Assembly (NCBI GenBank): GCA_023413555.1 | Contig: JAEZPG010000011.1 | Coordinates: 1-19,518, forward strand | DNA: 19,518 nucleotides | Direction: 5' to 3' | Origin: Bacillota bacterium | GTDB taxonomy: Bacteria > Bacillota > Clostridia > Lachnospirales > Lachnospiraceae | Shown here: positions 7,398 to 13,887 of the stretch, piece after piece | Layout: each line of letters opens with the position of its first letter | Numbering within the stretch: the stretch's first letter is position 1 | Translations under genes and position numbers: made by a program | Notes under the pieces: generated by a model | What the model was told of the DNA's origin: nothing | Seen by the model: the letters and a program-made list of their open reading frames with translations, nothing else | Database searches by the model: none

Positions 7398-8945
7398 ATG
7401 AAAAAACAAAATGATGCTCCTAAAAAAGTTTCACTAGTGGAACGCATCGGCTCAAAGATTCCAGATCCTGTGGTAATCTTTATGTTCCTATTTGCTGTTG
7501 TTATGATTTTAAGTGCTTTTCTTGGTGGAAAGACCTTCAGTACAATCGGTGATGATGGATCTACTGTATCATATAATATAAAAAACATGTTTACAACAAC
7601 CAACATAAGATGGTTATTTGATAATGCCATTCTCACCAACTGGGTTGGTTATGCAAGCGGTATTCTTGGTACTATCTTAATTGTTATGTTTGGTATTGGT
7701 ATAGCTGAAGAATCCGGTCTTCTTTCAGCTTTAATTAGAAAGATCGGCGGTAACATCTCCGACCGATTTCTTCCTTACTTACTAGTATTTTTAGGTATCA
7801 TGAGTAACATTGCTTCTGATGCAGGTTATATTGTATTAGTTCCACTTGCTGGACTACTTTACCTAGGACTTAAGAAAAACCCTCTGATAGGTATGTTTGC
7901 TGCATTTGCCGGTGTATCCGCAGGTTTTAGTGCCAACCTGATTCCAGCTACAGTAATTGATATTATTATTGGAAGAAACGCTCAGAGCTTTGCTAATGCA
8001 CAGAATGTACCTTTCGTATCCTACCTTGGTAAGAACTTAAATGCATTTACTATGCACTACTTCTTCATGATTGCCTCCACTGTAATGTTAGTACTTCTAG
8101 GTGGTTTTATTACCAACAAGTTCATCAAACCAAAGTTTGAAAAAATACCCTATGAAGTACCAGACGATATCGATATCAACGAGTTCGGTATTACAGACGT
8201 AGAGAAAAAGGGCTTAAGATGGTCTTTAGTTGGTTTTCTGTTATCTTTAGCTTTCTGTGTAGCGCTGGCAATATGGCCACTGAGAAGCTATGTTAATCCT
8301 GAAACTGGACTTACAGTAACTCCTTATTTAGAAAATATCATTTTATTAATCACTTTGATTTTCTTTGTGAGTGGTCTATTTTATGGGTATGGAACAAAAA
8401 AATTCACTAAACTACAGAATGTTATCGATGCCATGTCCAAGCAGATTGGTAGCATGGGTTACGTTATCGTATTAACCTTCTTCAGTTATAATTTCCTGGC
8501 TCTTCTTTCCTACACAGGTATTGGATCCTATATTACCTTTTTAGGCGCAGAGCTGATAGAAAACCTAGGATTAAATCAATATCCAACCTTATTAATCATA
8601 GCTTTCATCTTGATCACTGCTATTATTAATCTCTTCGTTGGTGGCTTAACTTCTAAATGGTTATTACTTGGACCAATCTTTATACCAATGCTTTACAAAG
8701 CCAATCCTAATATGACTCCTGATGTTGTGGCAGCTGCTTACCGTCTGGCAGACTCCTCCACTAATATCATTACGCCTCTTATGAGTTATGCAGGTGTCAT
8801 CTTGGTATTTATGAGAAAATATAAAAAAGATTTTGGTGTAGGTAATTTAATCAGTACTATGTTTCCATACTCTATTACTTTCCTAATCGTCTGGACAATT
8901 ATGTTATTGATTTTCATCAACTTTGGAATCCCTCTAGGATTCTAA
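7398..8945 (+). CDS. AbgT-family transporter (p-aminobenzoyl-glutamate type)
   Basis: A polytopic membrane transporter of 515 residues with about 11-13 hydrophobic helices, the usual AbgT length. The start 'SLVERIGSKIPDPVVIFMFLFAVVMILSAFLG' (about 11-43) is the family's typical N-terminus. 'IMSNIASDAGYIVLVPLAG' (about 134-152), 'SANLIPATVIDIIIG' and 'GGLTSKWLLLGPIF' with 'RLADSSTNIITPLMSY' near the C-terminus are hallmark re-entrant and substrate-site regions. Characterised members import p-aminobenzoyl-glutamate, a folate breakdown product, or export sulfonamides with proton coupling. Import for folate salvage would suit the nearby folC, but the substrate is not shown by the sequence. Confidence 0.93.
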   Translation: MKKQNDAPKKVSLVERIGSKIPDPVVIFMFLFAVVMILSAFLGGKTFSTIGDDGSTVSYNIKNMFTTTNIRWLFDNAILTNWVGYASGILGTILIVMFGIGIAEESGLLSALIRKIGGNISDRFLPYLLVFLGIMSNIASDAGYIVLVPLAGLLYLGLKKNPLIGMFAAFAGVSAGFSANLIPATVIDIIIGRNAQSFANAQNVPFVSYLGKNLNAFTMHYFFMIASTVMLVLLGGFITNKFIKPKFEKIPYEVPDDIDINEFGITDVEKKGLRWSLVGFLLSLAFCVALAIWPLRSYVNPETGLTVTPYLENIILLITLIFFVSGLFYGYGTKKFTKLQNVIDAMSKQIGSMGYVIVLTFFSYNFLALLSYTGIGSYITFLGAELIENLGLNQYPTLLIIAFILITAIINLFVGGLTSKWLLLGPIFIPMLYKANPNMTPDVVAAAYRLADSSTNIITPLMSYAGVILVFMRKYKKDFGVGNLISTMFPYSITFLIVWTIMLLIFINFGIPLGF

Positions 8946-8978
8946 AAAAAAGAAGGAGCAAACTCCTTCTTTTTTTTC
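8944..8978. terminator. Strong bidirectional terminator
   Basis: GAAGGAG/CTCCTTC with flanking A and T runs forms a perfect 15-bp stem (8944-8958 with 8963-8977) and a 4-base loop. It ends the AbgT gene on plus and the tautomerase gene on minus. Confidence 0.9.
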
Positions 8979-9322
8979 TAGAAATTACTACCATTCCATC
9001 CCCAGTTCTCAATTTCTTGGTAAGTCACATACACTTTATCAGCAGGAATGGAAAGCTCCTCATTAAGTATAGAACATATCGTGCTGGTTAACTGATCATA
9101 AGTTTTTTTATCTGCACTTCCAAAGATCTTAACCTCTACAAAAGCTATTTTTTCAAACTGCTGTCCCTTAAAGTAAAGGGTATACTGATCCTCAAATCCG
9201 ACCATTAACCAATTCTCACTCTTGCCAGGTATCAGCTCAATTGCCTTTCCCAATTTGGCTTTAATAGTCTCCTGCTTCCCTTCACTGACTTTTACACTAA
9301 CCTTTGCATTAATAAATGGCAT
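8978..9322 (-). CDS. MIF-family (tautomerase superfamily) protein
   Basis: The 114 residues align along their length with macrophage migration inhibitory factor and phenylpyruvate/D-dopachrome tautomerases. The protein begins Met-Pro-Phe, so the catalytic N-terminal proline is present once Met is removed. Lys34 matches the conserved active-site lysine, and 'NWGWNGSNF' at the C-terminus matches the MIF 'VGWNNSTF' ending. The CxxC pair of animal MIF is absent. A longer frame starts at 9367, but GGAGGG six bases before the ATG and the need for an N-terminal proline fix the start at 9322. The gene is alone between two promoters. The natural substrate is unknown; phenylpyruvate keto-enol tautomerisation is the classic test activity. 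Confidence 0.9.
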   Translation of the reverse strand: MPFINAKVSVKVSEGKQETIKAKLGKAIELIPGKSENWLMVGFEDQYTLYFKGQQFEKIAFVEVKIFGSADKKTYDQLTSTICSILNEELSIPADKVYVTYQEIENWGWNGSNF

Positions 9323-9365
9323 ATTATCACCCTCCGTATTTCTATTATAGGTTATCCCTGCTTTC

Positions 9366-9374
9366 ATTATACCA
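9366..9374 (-). promoter_or_regulatory. Extended -10 promoter of the MIF-family gene
   Basis: On minus the sequence is TGG followed by TATAAT, an extended -10 element, with no good -35. The expected leader is about 37 bases and lies inside the longer frame, which supports the downstream start. Confidence 0.55.
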
Positions 9375-9391
9375 GACTTTTACAGTATTAA

Positions 9392-9985
9392 CTATAACTG
9401 ATAATGTAATAATCTCTGTTTAACCAGATCCCAGTGAATATTCTCCATAAAAGCATTTATGTAATTCATTTTATTGATACCATACTGAATCATATAGGCA
9501 TGTTCATACATATCTAGCACAAGTATAGGCAAAGAAAGCACAGCATTCCCTGTTTCATGGTCATCCAAAGAAAGATTACGAAGCACTTTACCCCTTTGAT
9601 CAAATGCCAATACCACCCATCCTCTGCTGGCATTTGCTGTAGCAATGAAGTGTTCTTTCCACTTTTCATATCCACCAAAAGATTTGCCGAATAACTCTTG
9701 TACCTCTGTGGTTGGACTTTGATTAAATCCTCCAATATTACGAAAATATAGTTCATGAAGAATGACCCCATTTAGTGCATAAACTTCTCCACGTACTAAT
9801 CCTCTGTATTCCCCATTGACAACGTTGGCTTCCTCCTTTTTTACTGTACTAATCCTTCTAAGCTCCTCAGTAATTATATTAATTTGGTTAACATAACCTT
9901 TATATAGGGTATTATGTGCATCATATTGTCGTTGGTTGACTACTGTGATATCCGGTGTATGATGAAATCTTACAGCATTAATCAC
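9392..9985 (-). CDS. Fe/Mn-family superoxide dismutase
   Basis: It should convert superoxide to hydrogen peroxide and oxygen in the cytoplasm. From the GTG at 9985 it has 197 residues, a normal length for the family. The four metal ligands are visible: His24 (HNTLYKGYVNQIN), His77 (LHELYFRN), Asp158 and His162 (LDMYEHAY). The signature usually written DVWEHAY has Tyr for Trp, and one residue is missing after the first ligand, as in other clostridial members. The open frame continues to 10111 and would add a hydrophobic N-terminus. However, GGAGG lies 7 bases before the GTG, and the extra part overlaps the divergent GNAT gene and its promoter, so the short form is chosen. Iron versus manganese cannot be told. 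Confidence 0.87.
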   Translation of the reverse strand: MINAVRFHHTPDITVVNQRQYDAHNTLYKGYVNQINIITEELRRISTVKKEEANVVNGEYRGLVRGEVYALNGVILHELYFRNIGGFNQSPTTEVQELFGKSFGGYEKWKEHFIATANASRGWVVLAFDQRGKVLRNLSLDDHETGNAVLSLPILVLDMYEHAYMIQYGINKMNYINAFMENIHWDLVKQRLLHYQL

Positions 9986-10019
9986 ATTATTACCTCCAAA
10001 CCATACTAGTATAATTTTA

Positions 10020-10048
10020 TTGAGGAAACGGGAAAATAATGCTATGAT
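10020..10048 (+). promoter_or_regulatory. Sigma-A promoter of the GNAT gene
   Basis: -35 TTGAGG (10020-10025), 17 bases, -10 TATGAT (10043-10048), 24 bases before the ATG. Confidence 0.65.
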
Positions 10049-10071
10049 AAAAAGAAAAAGGACACTAAAAT

Positions 10072-10920
10072 ATGCTGAAAGCAGTATTATTTTATCTAGA
10101 AAAAGAGTCAATCCTCAACACCAATCTCTCATTAATTGTGTCTCTTACACAAAACCAGGTGGATGCTATACTTATACAAGATGATTCCTTGGCATCATTT
10201 TTTGAGCAAGTATTTCTTGTACCTAAACACTGTCTGTTGATTACAGACACTATAGTTATGGCAACACAAGCCAATGCTTTAAAAATGACCTGTATAGGTG
10301 TTCAACAATCTTCTATTGAGGGGTTCTTTACTGGAGCGAACTGTGTCGTAGATTCAATAAACAATCTTAATTATGATATCATTGTTGAAGAATACAACCA
10401 TTATCATAACCTCCCTTCCACTATTGCAATTACAGAACATTTAATCATTAGAGAGTTAACAACTAGGGATATGGAGGCTATGATAAAACTCTATGCAAAC
10501 AAGGACCACGTCCGTTTTCTGCCTCTCCCTAACTCATTAGAAGAAGAAATTCAAAAACAGAAAGCCTATATTACTCAAATATATAACTTATATCGTTTTG
10601 GTTTATGGGGAGTATTTATGAAAGATACTAATACGCTAATTGGAAGATGTGGTTTACAATGCTTTGAACTGGGAGATATTACAGAAGTGGAACTTGCTTA
10701 TCTGATTGATGAGGCTTATAGCCATAAGGGTTATGGGTATGAAGCAACCTCAGAGATTTTAAGGATTGCAAAAGAACGCTTCTGTCTGGATAGCATTATA
10801 GCCAGAATCCACAAAGACAACCTTCCCTCCATTTACTTGGCAGAAAAACTTGGATTTCACTTTGAAAAAATCTGGAATGAAGGTCCAGATCAGATCTATC
10901 GTATTGATTTTAATAGCTAA
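10072..10920 (+). CDS. GNAT acetyltransferase with a degenerate N-terminal HAD-like domain
   Basis: Residues 119-282 are a RimJ/RimL-type GNAT domain. It begins 'TEHLIIRELTTRDMEAM', has 'LIGRCGLQ' and the acetyl-CoA loop 'HKGYGYEAT' (218-226), and ends with 'ARIHKDNLPSIYLAEKLGF'. Residues 1-115 look like a shrunken HAD phosphatase. The opening MLKAVLFYLEKESIL mirrors the HAD start (KAVIFDLDG), but the nucleophile Asp and the second Asp are replaced by Tyr and Glu. Residues 55-78 (LLITDT...ANALKMTCIGV) mirror HAD motif IV. Clostridia encode full HAD-GNAT fusions, and here most of the HAD core and cap is gone. The acceptor is unknown. AAGG lies before the ATG, and the gene has its own promoter. 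Confidence 0.82.
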   Translation: MLKAVLFYLEKESILNTNLSLIVSLTQNQVDAILIQDDSLASFFEQVFLVPKHCLLITDTIVMATQANALKMTCIGVQQSSIEGFFTGANCVVDSINNLNYDIIVEEYNHYHNLPSTIAITEHLIIRELTTRDMEAMIKLYANKDHVRFLPLPNSLEEEIQKQKAYITQIYNLYRFGLWGVFMKDTNTLIGRCGLQCFELGDITEVELAYLIDEAYSHKGYGYEATSEILRIAKERFCLDSIIARIHKDNLPSIYLAEKLGFHFEKIWNEGPDQIYRIDFNS

Positions 10921-10932
10921 TTCGTTTACAAT
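10904..10932 (+). promoter_or_regulatory. Promoter of the small-protein/Fur operon
   Basis: -35 TTGATT (10904-10909), 17 bases, -10 TACAAT (10927-10932), overlapping the 3' end of the GNAT gene. Transcription would start near 10939, just after the ATG at 10938, which argues for the later start of the next gene. Confidence 0.6.
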
Positions 10933-10961
10933 GGGTAATGATCTTGAAAGGAATATGGAGT

Positions 10962-11141
10962 ATGATTAGAAAATCTATTAAGCGACGTCAGGAAGGTTCT
11001 GTAGCTAAGAGCCATGACTCAGATAGCCGTTATAAACAGGCGACCCGATCTGTGGTAGAAAATTACAAACAGGATAAGGAAAGTACTGTTTATACTCAAT
11101 TTTATGCACATAAGAAAAAGAAAACTATAGAAAATAATTGA
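10962..11141 (+). CDS. Small basic protein of unknown function
   Basis: I do not recognise this 59-residue protein. It is rich in Lys, Arg, Ser and Gln (opening MIRKSIKRRQEGSVAKS, ending in a lysine cluster), with no membrane segment, Cys or clear fold. The frame opens at an ATG at 10938. The ATG at 10962 is preferred because AAAGGA lies nine bases ahead and the likely transcription start falls after 10938. It is the first gene of a compact cluster, 21 bases before an 85-residue unknown protein, which abuts a Fur-family regulator. Existence as a gene rests on the ribosome site, promoter and spacing; the function is open. Confidence 0.62.
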   Translation: MIRKSIKRRQEGSVAKSHDSDSRYKQATRSVVENYKQDKESTVYTQFYAHKKKKTIENN

Positions 11142-11162
11142 TTCTCATCTAGGAGGTTACGA

Positions 11163-11420
11163 ATGGACGAATTATATAAAGCAATAGAGGACAAGATACT
11201 GGCAAGTGGATTTCCTGGCCAGATAAGTGGATTTGATATATACAATGAAATATGTGATTTTATAGAGGGCAAAGAAAATGGTGCTTATGTATTTATGTCA
11301 AAAAAGGATGAGGACCAGGTGTACGAGTATAACCTACAGATTCATGAAGACGATTTTAACCTAAGTACTCTTACCATCACTACAAAGGATAACACCTATT
11401 TAATTGATTTTGATGCTTAG
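11163..11420 (+). CDS. Small acidic protein of unknown function
   Basis: An 85-residue protein that I do not recognise. It is acidic and soluble, with an N-terminal helix (MDELYKAIEDKILASG), then 'ISGFDIYNEICDFIEGKENGAYVFM', and a C-terminal half that alternates like beta strands (YEYNLQIHEDDFNLSTLTITTKDNTYLIDF). AGGAGG stands six bases before the ATG, one of the strongest ribosome sites in the window. Its stop codon overlaps the ribosome site of the Fur-family gene, so the two are probably translated in a coupled way. That makes a role linked to the regulator possible, but no motif shows what it does. Confidence 0.8.
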   Translation: MDELYKAIEDKILASGFPGQISGFDIYNEICDFIEGKENGAYVFMSKKDEDQVYEYNLQIHEDDFNLSTLTITTKDNTYLIDFDA

Positions 11421-11431
11421 GAGGAATTGTG

Positions 11432-11830
11432 ATGGATCACACAAGGAACACCAAACAGAAACAGCACATTTTAAATATTCTCAGTACAGCAAAAAGGCCT
11501 ATGTCTATTAATGAGATTTATACCTGTTGTACGAAAACCTATCCTAAGATAGCCAAGTCAACCATCTACCGTAATATTGATGCCTTTACAAAGCAGAATC
11601 TTATAGATAAGTACTACCTTCAGGAAAATGAGCTGTTCTATCAAATAAAGAATACCATATCTGAACATAAACATTATGTTATCTGTAATAGTTGCAAGAA
11701 AATGTTTGATTTGCCTGTTTGCCCTATTCATGACATCCAATCCTGCCTGGATGAGTACGGCTTTACAGTAACAGATCACTACATCCAAATTACAGGTCAG
11801 TGCAAGGAATGTAAAAAGAATAATTTGTAA
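11432..11830 (+). CDS. Fur-family transcriptional repressor
   Basis: A 132-residue metal- or peroxide-sensing repressor. The winged-helix DNA-binding half includes 'SINEIYTCC' and the recognition helix region 'IAKSTIYRNIDAF' (about 40-52). The dimer half has the His-rich 'EHKHYVICNSCKK'. The structural zinc site Cys4 is complete: CNSC at 85-88 and CKEC at 124-127. AGGAGG lies seven bases before the ATG at 11432; a GTG three bases upstream is also possible. It is the last gene of an operon with two small unknown proteins. Fur, Zur and PerR cannot be separated by eye. The nearby superoxide dismutase and peroxiredoxin make an oxidative-stress role thinkable only. Confidence 0.9.
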   Translation: MDHTRNTKQKQHILNILSTAKRPMSINEIYTCCTKTYPKIAKSTIYRNIDAFTKQNLIDKYYLQENELFYQIKNTISEHKHYVICNSCKKMFDLPVCPIHDIQSCLDEYGFTVTDHYIQITGQCKECKKNNL

Positions 11831-11861
11831 ATGAATTATGTATAAGAATTTACATCTTAAT

Positions 11862-11888
11862 AAGGGGCTTTGCATGCAAAGCCCTTTA
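11862..11888. terminator. Palindromic terminator between the Fur gene and the lipoprotein gene
   Basis: GGGCTTTGCATGCAAAGCCC (11865-11884) is a perfect palindrome flanked by A and T runs. It can end both convergent genes. Confidence 0.75.
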
Positions 11889-11893
11889 TCTAA

Positions 11894-12310
11894 TTATCTA
11901 CCTGTACCAGGTTTAACGGTTGGAGATGGTGAGCCATTGGTAGTATTATTATTAATGCTTCCATCATTCACTGTACCGGCAGCATTACTACCATTAGTAG
12001 TATTGGCATTATTGGTAGTATTAGCGTTATTGGTAGTATTGGCATTATTGGTTGTATTGGCATTATTCGTTGTGTTGCCAGCAGAATTATTCATATCATC
12101 TGCTGCATTGTCAATTCCCTGCTCCACATCATCCACTGCATTGTTGATGTCATTCCCTAAGTTGTTGCCATTGTTATTATTGGCATCATTGGAACCAGCA
12201 TTCTCATCTGTAGCCGAATTATTATATTTGCCATTCTTGGTAGAGCAGCTAGTTATGGACACTAAGCTAAGGCAAAGAACTGCTACTAATACGTAAAGTC
12301 TTTTCTTCAT
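11894..12310 (-). CDS. Asn/Thr-rich surface lipoprotein with hexapeptide repeats
   Basis: A 138-residue predicted lipoprotein. The start 'MKKRLYVLVAVLCLSLVSITSC' is a signal peptide with a lipobox-like end, the lipidated Cys being residue 22. The mature part is of low complexity: Asn, Asp, Ser and Thr, with four and a half copies of the hexamer TTNNAN at about residues 80-109, and a Ser/Pro/Thr/Gly C-terminus. AGGAGG lies seven bases before the ATG at 12310; a longer frame to 12352 has no such site. The gene begins 61 bases after the alkD-like gene with no terminator between them, so it could be read from that operon. Its function is unknown; it is perhaps a wall-spanning or sporulation-related spacer. 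Confidence 0.78.
   Translation of the reverse strand: MKKRLYVLVAVLCLSLVSITSCSTKNGKYNNSATDENAGSNDANNNNGNNLGNDINNAVDDVEQGIDNAADDMNNSAGNTTNNANTTNNANTTNNANTTNNANTTNGSNAAGTVNDGSINNNTTNGSPSPTVKPGTGR
11997..12068. repeat. 18-bp tandem repeat in the lipoprotein gene
   Basis: Four adjacent 18-base units of the type GTAGTATTGGCATTATTG (plus strand), with units one and three identical. Partial copies flank them, so related sequence spans about 11984-12073. Each unit encodes six residues, so gain or loss of a unit keeps the reading frame. Confidence 0.85.
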
Positions 12311-12371
12311 TAATTTTCCTCCTAAAAAATATTTACGCAAATAGTGTCCCACTAAATATTAAAATTATTCC

Positions 12372-13100
12372 TTATCGTTTCAGATTAGTTCGTACCCATT
12401 GTTTCTCATCTTTGCTCACTTGATTGGATTCTAAAATCTTACTAATGGTTTTCTTGTATGTAAATTCATCCAGTGCCTTTTGTCTTAAAAAGGATAGGGT
12501 TGCATCTTTCTCCTTTACATAACACATACTTAAAAGCCATGCTACGCTCATCTGCACATAATAATCTGTGCTGTTATACTGACTACAACACTGAAAGATA
12601 AGAGACATATACTGCTCATTTACAAAATGAAATAACAGCATAACAAATCCGAACCTTTTGTAATACTCCTTGTCAACTTTCAAAGTTTCTTTCACTAACT
12701 CTAAAAACTCTCTAGAATAAAGTCTAGCGATCTTTATGGAGGAGCAAAAACTGTCGCAAACTGCCCAGTTATCGATATAAGGAATAAATGCCCGAATATA
12801 CTGCAGTTTTTCTTCTATTGGTAAACTCTTGTCTTTACAAAGCTCACCTACCACAAAACCATGTAACATATTCTCCTCATAATAATCATGTCTCATGACC
12901 AAAAGAAACTGCTTTAAATCAGTCTGTTTTAACTCCTTAGCCAGCTTTCGTAACACTGGAACCTGGATACCAATTAGATTATCTACTGTAGGAAGCAGCT
13001 TTTGATTAAACAGAAGATATTGATCTGACTTTAAGCTTAATAAATAAGTTGTAAAATGATCGTAGGTATTAGTATTCCATTCTACTTCTTTGAATATCAT
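12372..13100 (-). CDS. AlkD-like DNA alkylation repair glycosylase (HEAT-repeat)
   Basis: A 242-residue all-helical protein of the DNA alkylation repair family (PF08713). Its AlkD members remove positively charged alkylated bases such as 3- and 7-methylpurines. 'YIDNWAVCDSFCSS' (Trp112 and Asp116) matches the spacing of the catalytic Trp109/Asp113 pair of Bacillus cereus AlkD. 'GIQVPVLRKLAKEL' is the conserved N-terminal helix. The start at 13100 follows AGGAGG by nine bases, and the gene overlaps the end of the DUF4130 gene by 32 bases. A longer frame to 13181 would overlap more and lacks a ribosome site. It is the third gene of the repair operon and probably works with the other two. Confidence 0.85.
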   Translation of the reverse strand: MIFKEVEWNTNTYDHFTTYLLSLKSDQYLLFNQKLLPTVDNLIGIQVPVLRKLAKELKQTDLKQFLLVMRHDYYEENMLHGFVVGELCKDKSLPIEEKLQYIRAFIPYIDNWAVCDSFCSSIKIARLYSREFLELVKETLKVDKEYYKRFGFVMLLFHFVNEQYMSLIFQCCSQYNSTDYYVQMSVAWLLSMCYVKEKDATLSFLRQKALDEFTYKKTISKILESNQVSKDEKQWVRTNLKR

Positions 13101-13884
13101 TGATCTTCTCCTCCTGAAATTCCGGCATATACTCCCGAAATCGCATTGGAAGCATATTACGTCGTAATTTATAATTCTCACGTTCTTTTATTCCTATACT
13201 CTCCACAAAGACAGTCCAAGCATTACTCATGGTTTTTTCCTTCTTCGAGTACTCTCCCATTAAGTTTGGATCTATCATAGATAAGGCCATCATAAACCAC
13301 GGTTTATGTGCAGGATGTACCACAGCTATCTCCCTACCTTCATCAATAATCATCCAGTTCTCCTGTTGTAGTCTATCTGCAAAATGAGGTGCAATTAACG
13401 TCAGAATATTATTCTTCGGACGAATCTGACTTAAAAGGATTCCACCACTAAGCTCTGAAAATCGCACAAAACCATAATAATGATGGACTTCATTCCAAAC
13501 ATTCTTTGCGGTCTTGACAATAGCACTGACATAGTCATTACTTAGGAAGTTCATGACGTTAGGCCCGTGGTAAAAGCCTAAAATTAAAAACCGATAGATT
13601 ATCTCTCCCTTATCTTCCCGATTAGAAATAGCCATATCGTATACTCCGGAATAGGCTTCCAGGCCAATCTTCTTTTTTACACTATCGGTAACTTTTCTAC
13701 TCTTTTCTGGATCTGCGACCACGGTAATATATTCTGCAAATAGCTCATAATTATTAACCGGTCCGACTAAAACACGATTATATTGATGACCATAGCCACT
13801 AGACCAGGCATTATAAACCGCTGTAAAGATGCTTTCAATTTGATCTTCACATACATAAATATGAATACTTTTGTCCTCTTTCAT
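13069..13884 (-). CDS. DUF4130 / TIGR03915-family putative DNA repair protein
   Basis: A 271-residue protein of the family that always partners the radical SAM protein next to it. Recognisable blocks are 'IHIYVCEDQIESIFTAVYNAW' at the start, 'VWNEVHHYYGFVRFSEL' (about 128-145), 'LIAPHFADRL' and 'WMIIDEGREIAVVHP' (about 178-192). No catalytic activity is established for the family. In many bacteria its relatives are fused to uracil-DNA-glycosylase-type domains (TIGR03914), hence the link to DNA repair. The start lies three bases after the stop of the radical SAM gene, with GGGGA ahead, so translation is likely coupled. It overlaps the AlkD-like gene at its 3' end. Confidence 0.88.
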   Translation of the reverse strand: MKEDKSIHIYVCEDQIESIFTAVYNAWSSGYGHQYNRVLVGPVNNYELFAEYITVVADPEKSRKVTDSVKKKIGLEAYSGVYDMAISNREDKGEIIYRFLILGFYHGPNVMNFLSNDYVSAIVKTAKNVWNEVHHYYGFVRFSELSGGILLSQIRPKNNILTLIAPHFADRLQQENWMIIDEGREIAVVHPAHKPWFMMALSMIDPNLMGEYSKKEKTMSNAWTVFVESIGIKERENYKLRRNMLPMRFREYMPEFQEEKINDIQRSRMEY

Positions 13885-13887
13885 ACA

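Noticed and set aside
4105..8945. A dedicated folate salvage cluster made of folC and the AbgT gene
   Set aside because: They are on opposite strands, with separate promoters and an unrelated membrane gene between; the shared theme is only suggestive.
9986..10111. N-terminal membrane extension of the superoxide dismutase
   Set aside because: It would overlap the divergent GNAT gene and its promoter, and the strong ribosome site supports the GTG start at 9985.
11997..12068. Short regular repeats that could suggest a CRISPR array
   Set aside because: The units are directly adjacent with no spacers and encode a hexapeptide repeat in frame.
11838..12296. Plus-strand open frame with Leu/Val repeats
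   Set aside because: It is the antisense shadow of the Asn/Thr-rich lipoprotein repeats; the minus frame has a signal peptide, lipobox and ribosome site, while this frame runs through a terminator and has no ribosome site.
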